Source of the DNA: Leptolyngbya sp. PCC 7375
Lineage (GTDB): Bacteria > Cyanobacteriota > Cyanobacteriia > Phormidesmidales > Phormidesmidaceae
Direction: 5' to 3'
NCBI RefSeq assembly: GCF_000316115.1
Contig: NZ_JH993797.1
Location: 434,001 to 498,000 of the forward strand
DNA: 64,000 bases
Shown here piece after piece: positions 57,903 through 64,000 of the stretch. The notes under the pieces were generated by a model, which worked only from the letters and a program-made list of their open reading frames with translations, was not told the origin of the DNA and searched no databases. The first letter of the stretch is position 1; every line of letters starts with the position of its first letter. The position numbers and the translations under genes were made by a program.

Positions 57903-58577
57903 ATGAAAATCAAGTATCTTTCTACTCTGATTGCCGCTTCGATTGTTAGTTTTACAGCTGTCGTGGCTCCAACACAGTTCATCCCTGCCCAGGCCAATCC
58001 TTGCGCAGCTGGCGTTGTGAATCCTTGTGCGGCGAATCCTTGTGCGGCGACCCCCTGCGCTGGCGTTGTAAATCCTTGTGCGGCGAATCCTTGCGCGGCT
58101 GATCCTTGCGCGGCTGATCCTTGTGCAGCCGCTGTAGCTTCTAGTATCCCAACCGTTTTCTCCGATCCTCAGGCAGAGGATAATCTTGCTATTCGAGGGT
58201 ATGACCCAGTGGCTTATTTTACGGTTGGTGCGCCGGTTGAAGGCAGCGGCGACTATGCGTATGAGTGGAATGGTGCTACCTGGCGTTTCTCTAGTGCAGC
58301 TAATAAAGAACTGTTTGCTAGCAACCCCGAAGCCTATACCCCCCAGTATGGTGGCTACTGTGCAAAGGCTTTGAGTGAAGGGAATCTGGCTTCAACAGTA
58401 CCTGAGGCTTGGGATATTGTTGAGGGTAAGCTCTATCTCAACTACAGTCTGGATGTTCAAACGCAGTGGAAAGGAGATATTCCTGGCAACATTTCTAAAG
58501 CGGATTCTAAGTGGCCCAGCATTTTAGAGACTTCCAATGTTGTTTACTATGACACTGTTGGAGCCGTCTATTTCTAG
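57903..58577 (+). CDS. Secreted YHS-domain protein with NPCAA repeats
   Basis: 224 residues. A signal peptide (MKIKYLSTLIAASIVSFTAV) ends near Ala-Gln-Ala. Next comes a ~45-residue run of pentapeptide repeats (NPCAA, TPCAG, ADPCA) with about nine cysteines at 5-residue spacing. The YHS domain follows (LAIRGYDPVAYFTVGAPVEG, WRFSSAANKELFASNPEAYT, PQYGGYCAKALSEGN), a fold linked to metal-binding and copper-related proteins. The regular Cys ladder suggests metal binding or disulfide cross-linking outside the membrane. Function is not known. Confidence 0.85.
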   Translation: MKIKYLSTLIAASIVSFTAVVAPTQFIPAQANPCAAGVVNPCAANPCAATPCAGVVNPCAANPCAADPCAADPCAAAVASSIPTVFSDPQAEDNLAIRGYDPVAYFTVGAPVEGSGDYAYEWNGATWRFSSAANKELFASNPEAYTPQYGGYCAKALSEGNLASTVPEAWDIVEGKLYLNYSLDVQTQWKGDIPGNISKADSKWPSILETSNVVYYDTVGAVYF

Positions 58578-58657
58578 GTTTGGATTCTTTTTGTCCTTGA
58601 CACCCCTAAAGCAGTTGTTATATCAGGATACCCTTTCCCGATAGAGAGAGTTTTCTT

Positions 58658-59686
58658 TTAACTTTCATTGAGGGAAAGGTCCACCAGATCTGGAACCTGT
58701 AGAATCTGCTCCTCTGTCACCATTAAATTAGTCACCGCCCGAATAGACTTTGGCCCCACCGGTAAAACATAAACGCCTTTTAGCTTAAGACGATCGACCA
58801 GCACCTGAGCGCGTAACATTTTTGTGTGAAAAACAACAATGTTGGTTTCCACGGCTATCGGGTCAATGATGATTCCTGGAATTTCTGCCAGACCTTTGGC
58901 TAAGGTTTGGGCGTTAAGATGATCTTCTTTTAGATGGGCGCGATGGTGCTTAAGGGCATAGATGGCTCCTGCCGCCATCATGCCTGCCTGTCGCATACCA
59001 CCGCCAAACATTTTGCGGAAGCGTCGGGCCCGTTCAATAAAGTCATGGGACCCAGCCAGGGCAGAGCCGATGGGAGCACCGAGACCTTTGGAAAAACATA
59101 CGCTGACGGAATCAAAGGCTTTAACGTATTTATCCTCAGGGGTGTTGGTGGCAATGCAGGCATTCCACAGTCGGGCACCATCAAGGTGAAGCTTGAGACC
59201 GTGCTGTTTGCAGACCTGCGCGATCGCATCTATCTCTGACAGCGGATAAATCTTGCCCCCACCCCGGTTATGGGTATTCTCTAAACAGACTAATTTAGTC
59301 TTTGGAAAATGAACATCGGCGGGACGCAAAACCGTTTCCACATCTGCCGCCGTGAAAACGCCACGATCTCCGTTGATCAGGCGACACATCACACCGGATA
59401 GGGCAGCGGGACCCCCACCTTCGTAATAGTAAATGTGCGCCTGGGATTCTAAGATCACCTCATCGCCCGGTTCCGTATGGGTGCGCAACGCAATCTGGTT
59501 GGTCATGGTGCCAGACGGCATAAAGACCGCCGCTTCCTTGCCCAAAAGACCCGCCACAAATCGCTCTAGCTGCTGAACAGTGGGATCATCTCCCAGAACA
59601 TCGTCCCCAACTTCAGCGGTGGCAATGGCTTCCCGCATACCACGGGTCGGTTGTGTAATGGTGTCGCTTCTCAGATCAATGGGCAT
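58658..59686 (-). CDS. ltaE: Low-specificity L-threonine aldolase
   Basis: 342 residues from the ATG at 59686 ([20 protein letters not shown]), which avoids the overlap with the upstream gene that a start at 59758 would cause. Fold type I PLP enzyme: [53 protein letters not shown] and the PLP lysine in [18 protein letters not shown]. It cleaves threonine or allo-threonine to glycine and acetaldehyde. It follows the DCC-family gene by 22 bases. Confidence 0.92.
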   Translation of the reverse strand: MPIDLRSDTITQPTRGMREAIATAEVGDDVLGDDPTVQQLERFVAGLLGKEAAVFMPSGTMTNQIALRTHTEPGDEVILESQAHIYYYEGGGPAALSGVMCRLINGDRGVFTAADVETVLRPADVHFPKTKLVCLENTHNRGGGKIYPLSEIDAIAQVCKQHGLKLHLDGARLWNACIATNTPEDKYVKAFDSVSVCFSKGLGAPIGSALAGSHDFIERARRFRKMFGGGMRQAGMMAAGAIYALKHHRAHLKEDHLNAQTLAKGLAEIPGIIIDPIAVETNIVVFHTKMLRAQVLVDRLKLKGVYVLPVGPKSIRAVTNLMVTEEQILQVPDLVDLSLNES

Positions 59687-59708
59687 GGGCTTGGTTGCTT
59701 CCGGCCGA

Positions 59709-60134
59709 TTACAACCGACAGGTTTCCTCAGGCTGGCACCGCTGGTTGCGTTGGGCAATTATAGTGGCTAAATCTGGGCGACCTGTGAGTTTTAAACGCC
59801 AGTCCGCCCAAATGTCGTAAATTTTGTCTATTAAAGGCCCCAGCCCAGGCCACTGGGTAGGGGCATACATCCAGCCGATACCGAGTACGGTATAGACTCG
59901 ACGAAAAACCTCAACATTTTGAATCACACTGCCATCGGGTAGGACCGCATGAATGCGAGCCATCGCTGTTTCAAAGGAAACACCACCGTTTGCAGCAGGA
60001 TCATAATCGTCCGCAGTAATATCTGTAAAGACTACTAGGCCACGACCATTGTCTTTTTTTTGGAGAAAATTCACCTCGCGCAGACACAAAGGACAGTTAC
60101 CGTCATAGAGCAGCTTAATTTTCCAGTCGGCCAT
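59709..60134 (-). CDS. DCC-family thiol-disulfide oxidoreductase-like protein (DUF393)
   Basis: 141 residues. The family signature [20 protein letters not shown] (D-G-x-C-P-x-C) lies at the start, followed by [15 protein letters not shown] and [20 protein letters not shown]. The two cysteines could carry out thiol-disulfide exchange. It is co-directional with the threonine aldolase gene downstream. Confidence 0.9.
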   Translation of the reverse strand: MADWKIKLLYDGNCPLCLREVNFLQKKDNGRGLVVFTDITADDYDPAANGGVSFETAMARIHAVLPDGSVIQNVEVFRRVYTVLGIGWMYAPTQWPGLGPLIDKIYDIWADWRLKLTGRPDLATIIAQRNQRCQPEETCRL

Positions 60135-60245
60135 GGATGCAGATGCGTTTGTTTCCTTTGGTAGTCTAAAGGGATTTTCTGATTATGGCTGGTGGCTGGG
60201 TGATGGGATATCCTCACCCTCCAGCATGGCGATCGCACTTGTCCT

Positions 60246-61613
60246 TCAATCTAGTTTTTCGCCACTAATGGCTTTATCCAGTAATTCAATTGGGTGCATC
60301 AGCGGCAGCGTTTTTCCTTGGAGCTCAAGATGCTTTTGAATCTGAAGGGCACAGCCTGGATTCGACGAAGCGATCAGGGCCGCTCCTGTATTAATCAAAT
60401 TAGTCACCTTCATCTGGCCCAATTCATTGGCGACTTCAGGCTGCAGCATGTTGTAAACGCCAGCGCTACCGCAGCAAAGCTCCGCATCAATGGGGTCAGC
60501 GACACTGACGTTAGGAATTTGTTTCAGCAACTGGCGAGGCGGCTGGGTGATGCCCTGGCCATGGCGTAAATGACAGGCATCTTGATAGACCAGCTTGAGG
60601 GGGGTATCCGTCAGAGCAGAGAGTTTGGCGGTTAACCCTACCTCGGCAAGAAACTCTTGGATATCGCGAACTTTGTCGCTAAAAGCGACCGCTTTGTCGC
60701 AATAGTCGGGGTCGTCTTTAAGAATATGACCGTAGTCTTTTAAGGTGTGACCACAGCCAGCGGCATTGATAATGACGTAGTCCACGGCGGTGTCGGCAAA
60801 GCTGTCGATCATCTGACGAGCAAGGGCCTGGGCCTGGTCAGTTTCTCCCTGGTGAGCGGGCAGAGCAGAACAGCAGCCCTGGCTTCTGGGGATCACCACT
60901 TCACAGCCGTTAGCGCTCAGTACCCGGGCCGTTGCCTCATTGACGTCAGAGAAAAAGACGCGTTGAACACAGCCCAGCACCATGCCAACTCGGTAGCGTT
61001 TTTCGCCCTGGGCAGGTACGGTTTCTGGCAGATTGTCTTGGAAGCATTTGGGAGTGACCGCAGGCAAGTTTGATTCCATCGCCGCCAGCTGCGGTGACAA
61101 CCGCTCTAATAGGCCGGTGCTGCGGATGACTTTCGATACCCCTAGCCATTGATATAGGGCAAGGGGGCCTAACAGCAGACGAATGCGGTCGGGGTAGGGA
61201 AATAGGGAGAAAATTAACTGTCGGACCAGGTTGATGTGGAGAGGGCGCTGATGGTTACGATTGACTTGCGATCGCACTGAGTCAATCAACCGGTCATATT
61301 GCACTCCAGACGGACAGGAGGTTGTACAGGCTAAACACCCCAAACAAGACTCGAAATGACTGGCCGATGCCGCAGACAGAGGGGCCTCTCCCTTATTAAT
61401 GGCATCCATCAAATAAATGCGACCCCGAGGCGAATCAGTCTCTTTACCAATAACCCGATAGCTAGGGCATGTCGTCAGGCAAAATCCACAGTGGACACAG
61501 GCATCAATTAAAGATTGGTCAGGGGGCTCATGGGCATCAAACCCGACCGTGTTAGAGTCCAGGCCCGTATTAAGTTTAAGAGAGGCCGCCGTAGAGGGTT
61601 CCGAAGTCTGCAT
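60246..61613 (-). CDS. glcF: Glycolate oxidase iron-sulfur subunit
   Basis: 455 residues. Two 4Fe-4S clusters near the N-terminus: DACVHCGFCLTTCPSY and CLGCLACTTSCPSGV. Two CCG domains follow (PRSQGCCSALPAHQGE and DACHLRHGQGIT with ELCCGSAGVYNMLQPEVA). It accepts electrons from the flavin subunit (GlcD) during glycolate oxidation in photorespiration. GlcD and GlcE are not in the window. It is divergent from the desaturase gene. Confidence 0.92.
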   Translation of the reverse strand: MQTSEPSTAASLKLNTGLDSNTVGFDAHEPPDQSLIDACVHCGFCLTTCPSYRVIGKETDSPRGRIYLMDAINKGEAPLSAASASHFESCLGCLACTTSCPSGVQYDRLIDSVRSQVNRNHQRPLHINLVRQLIFSLFPYPDRIRLLLGPLALYQWLGVSKVIRSTGLLERLSPQLAAMESNLPAVTPKCFQDNLPETVPAQGEKRYRVGMVLGCVQRVFFSDVNEATARVLSANGCEVVIPRSQGCCSALPAHQGETDQAQALARQMIDSFADTAVDYVIINAAGCGHTLKDYGHILKDDPDYCDKAVAFSDKVRDIQEFLAEVGLTAKLSALTDTPLKLVYQDACHLRHGQGITQPPRQLLKQIPNVSVADPIDAELCCGSAGVYNMLQPEVANELGQMKVTNLINTGAALIASSNPGCALQIQKHLELQGKTLPLMHPIELLDKAISGEKLD

Positions 61614-61847
61614 TCAAAGGAGCAAGAGGCAATACTCTAACTAGCTTATCGTTTTCGTTATGATGTCATGGCTCTAAAACACCTTTTGTTGATTGAATAA
61701 GCTAATGGAGCAAATAAATATACTCCACACGAGTGGTCTGTACCTAGGATGGTAATGGCCTGGAAATGAAGCGATACAAGACGAATATGTTAGTCTGCCA
61801 TAGGGGAACCCCCCCTCAATCACTCTGACTTATTTAGGTAATAACCC

Positions 61848-62666
61848 TTGGTTAATACAGCAGCTCTACCCACCCCACGGCTACGCTGGACGGTGGTTGT
61901 TTCAACGGTCATTCTTCACTTACTCGCTCTCCTGGCGCTGCTGCCAAGCAATTTTAGTTGGCGAGCCATTGGCATCGCTATTTTTTTACATGCATTGACT
62001 CAAGGTCTCGGTATTTCCCTCGGCTTTCACCGAATGGCTAGCCATCGCAGTTTGCGAGTACCTCTATGGTTAGAGCACCTGTTCATTTTGCTGGGTACCC
62101 TCGCCTTTCAGGGGGGCGTATATGGCTGGGTGGGGTATCATCGCCTGCATCACAAGCACACTGATCAAGCACTCGATCCCCACAGTGCTAGTAAGGGATT
62201 TTGGTGGAGCCATATCAACTGGCTAATGCATACGGTGCCTACCCACTCCTTGCTACCTCGCATGACCCAAGATATCCGTGACGATAAGTTCTATCAGTTT
62301 TGCCATAACCACTACATCACACTACAGGTGGCGCTGGGACTGCTGCTATATCTAATGGGTGGCATGCCATGTCTTGTCTGGGGCATATTTGTCAGACTGC
62401 TCGTTAGCTTCCATGGCACTTGCTTTGTGAACAGCGCCTGTCATAAGTTTGGCTACCGTTCCACTGACACCGATGACATGTCTACCAACTGTTGGTGGGT
62501 GGCCATACTCACCTATGGTGAAGGCTGGCACAACAATCATCACGCCTGTCAGTCCTCTGCTTGTTTTCAGAAAAGCTGGTGGGAAATTGATCCCGTATGG
62601 CAAGTAATCCGATTGCTACAGGCCCTTGGTCTGGCGGAAAAGGTGAAAACAGCATCTCCCTCTTGA
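61848..62666 (+). CDS. Acyl-lipid / acyl-CoA-type fatty-acid desaturase (DesC-like delta-9)
   Basis: 272 residues from a TTG start; no ATG serves. The three histidine boxes are intact: HRMASH, HRLHH and HNNHH (GEGWHNNHHACQSS). Four membrane segments are visible, starting VVVSTVILHLLALLALLPSN. It introduces the first double bond into fatty acids of membrane lipids. It is divergent from glcF. The box pattern matches delta-9 enzymes, but the exact position specificity is inferred. Confidence 0.88.
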   Translation: MVNTAALPTPRLRWTVVVSTVILHLLALLALLPSNFSWRAIGIAIFLHALTQGLGISLGFHRMASHRSLRVPLWLEHLFILLGTLAFQGGVYGWVGYHRLHHKHTDQALDPHSASKGFWWSHINWLMHTVPTHSLLPRMTQDIRDDKFYQFCHNHYITLQVALGLLLYLMGGMPCLVWGIFVRLLVSFHGTCFVNSACHKFGYRSTDTDDMSTNCWWVAILTYGEGWHNNHHACQSSACFQKSWWEIDPVWQVIRLLQALGLAEKVKTASPS

Positions 62667-62908
62667 TATGTCATAGGGGCAATCTGGGGAACCTAATGCC
62701 CGTTAAGGGATAGTTAGCTCCTCGGGCTAGTATCGACCAGCTGAGGGTTGTCCATTGCCCCCTTAATACGGAGATGATTGCTCTCATCTACAACTAGGTT
62801 CAAACCCTATTCGCTCTCTGGTGAACCACCTTTAATGCGGCTCGGCTCTGTAGGTTAAGACCTCCGCCTAGTCGCTGTGGTAGTTTGCCAGGGAGTTCTA
62901 AGCTTTGT

Positions 62909-63256
62909 ATGTTTCCTATTCGGATTACGATTTTTGAATATGAACGCGGTCTAAAGTACGTCAAAGGTCGGTTCAAGCAGGTGTTGGGGCCAGGGCAATA
63001 CTGGCTTTGGGCTTTTGGCAATACCACCATTCGTAAGGTGGATATGCGGCCCCAGTATTTGAGCGTGCCGGGGCAGGCAGTGCTGACTAACGATGGAGTG
63101 GGGTTAAAAGTAAGCCTAACAGCCGTATATGAGATTAGCGACCCAGCGATGGCCATTAATTTGAGCTATCGGCTGGGGCTCAAGATAATTCTGAAAATAT
63201 GGATGGAGAGCCTGCTTGAGCTGTTACATATTTCTAATCAGGTGGAGAAATTCTAA
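62909..63256 (+). pseudogene. Truncated slipin/SPFH (band 7) protein
   Basis: About 115 residues from the ATG at 62909. RITIFEYERGLKYVKGRFKQ, LGPGQYWLWAFGNTTIRKVD, MRPQYLSVPGQAVLTNDGVG and LKVSLTAVYEISDPAMAINL match the first third of slipin-type SPFH proteins. After residue ~95 the sequence diverges (LGLKIILKIWMESLLELLHI) and stops. The rest of the SPFH domain and the coiled coil are missing, so the gene is probably a remnant. Confidence 0.65.
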
Positions 63257-63303
63257 GGAAAAACCACAGACTGAAGGCGATACGATAGGCTGAAATTGGC
63301 TCT

Positions 63304-64000
63304 ATGAAATCAGGGGCGCATCGCATGAAACCCCAACTTGTGTCAGTTGTTTCCCAGCTACCGGTAAAAGAAAAACCTAAATGTGTTGGTGACTATGCTC
63401 ACCAGGCCATCAAAAAATACGTCGATCATATTCTCCAGCACGAAAAGGGTGTGCTGGCCCATCATCGCGATCCTGAATTTGTGCATCAAATGCGTGTAGG
63501 ATTGCGTCGTCTGCGAACGGTGCGAGCAGCCTTTGCCTTTGCCTTGGTTTTACCCGATGCAGTTAGTGATCGTGCCCTGAAGCGATTGGGCAAAGCTTTG
63601 GGGCGCATGCGAGACCTGGATATATTGCAAGGTTGGCTTAAAAAGTACAGTAGCCAGACTAAGTTGAAAAAATCGGAAATAAAAGTGCTACGCACCTTAA
63701 ACCGAACGCTGAAAAAGCAACGTAAGCAATGTCGGGTTCAAACTGACAAGCTACTGCGGAGTAAGGCCTATAAACAACTGTTCAAGGTAGTCAAAAAATG
63801 GCTGAAACAGCCGCAATATCAGTCCGTATCGAGATTGCCTTTGACAGTCGCTTTGCCAGACGTTCAGTTGCCGATGATCTGTCAGCTATTGTTGCATCCT
63901 GGCTGGTTAGTGGTGGATGCAACTGACACAACTAAGCTTGAACAGGTCCATGATCTGCGCAAACACATTAAAGGTGTGCGTTATCAGATGGCATTATTTA
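63304..64000 (+). CDS. CHAD-domain protein, 3' end beyond window
   Basis: Open from the ATG at 63304 (second ATG at 63325) to the right edge, 232 codons seen. The CHAD hallmark EFVHQMRVGLRRLRTVRAAF and later KRLGKALGRMRDLDILQGWL are visible, plus a second helical repeat with EQVHDLRKHIKGVRYQMALF. These basic helical proteins bind polyphosphate. Whether a triphosphate tunnel (CYTH) domain or more follows cannot be seen. Confidence 0.85.
   Translation, partial: MKSGAHRMKPQLVSVVSQLPVKEKPKCVGDYAHQAIKKYVDHILQHEKGVLAHHRDPEFVHQMRVGLRRLRTVRAAFAFALVLPDAVSDRALKRLGKALGRMRDLDILQGWLKKYSSQTKLKKSEIKVLRTLNRTLKKQRKQCRVQTDKLLRSKAYKQLFKVVKKWLKQPQYQSVSRLPLTVALPDVQLPMICQLLLHPGWLVVDATDTTKLEQVHDLRKHIKGVRYQMALF

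Overview
The window comes from a phycobilisome-containing cyanobacterium. Evidence: the HIP1 octamer GCGATCGC recurs (for example near 7127, 8427 and 11129), there is a phycobilisome linker gene at 56.2-57.2 kb, several histidine kinases have typical cyanobacterial layouts, and there is a PixJ-like chemoreceptor built of cyanobacteriochrome-type GAF domains. The species cannot be named from the sequence.

Layout. (1) 1-4.1 kb looks like an integron gene-cassette array read on the minus strand: a flavodoxin-like reductase (cut by the window edge), an alpha/beta-hydrolase lipoprotein, an AbiTii-like abortive-infection protein, a membrane-anchored coiled-coil protein, and two tandem copies of a 185-bp cassette without a gene. 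attC-like sites separate them. No integrase gene is visible, and the upstream end is bordered by 41-bp palindromic repeats. (2) 4.3-6.1 kb: an Nfu-N/HEAT protein and a VOC protein. (3) 6.3-12.1 kb: ferric-siderophore import, with ABC ATPase, two FecCD permeases and an unusual TonB on the minus strand, and ExbB-ExbD divergent. (4) 12.3-16.2 kb: a 1293-residue NACHT protein with a second P-loop ATPase module, a candidate defence sensor, followed by a GNAT acetyltransferase. (5) 18.5-23.7 kb: a one-module NRPS (adenylation, N-methyltransferase, carrier, reductase) with a small-molecule N-methyltransferase. (6) 23.9-28.1 kb: two histidine kinases; then a secreted MepA-like peptidase. (7) 29.8-38.8 kb: a five-gene chemotaxis/phototaxis operon (double receiver, CheW, multi-GAF receptor, CheA hybrid, CheW).

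(8) 40.8-50.4 kb: a glycine-betaine catabolism island with a Rieske oxygenase, a dimethylglycine-dehydrogenase-like flavoprotein, a BCCT transporter, a sarcosine-oxidase-like enzyme and a GntR regulator. The Rieske gene is split by a complete IS4-like element (44018-45332) with 9-bp target duplications, and a remnant resembling L-serine dehydratase follows the flavoprotein. The first demethylation step is therefore probably broken, while the two open halves suggest the insertion is recent. (9) 50.5-56.1 kb: a dynamin-like GTPase, a LuxR-type regulator, a HAD phosphatase and a family-10-like glycosyl hydrolase. (10) 56.2-64 kb: phycobilisome linker, a secreted YHS protein with NPCAA repeats, threonine aldolase, a DCC-family protein, glycolate oxidase GlcF, a fatty-acid desaturase, a truncated slipin-like gene and a CHAD protein cut by the right edge.

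No rRNA, tRNA or CRISPR array was recognised. All family assignments come from reading motifs by eye; no database search was run.
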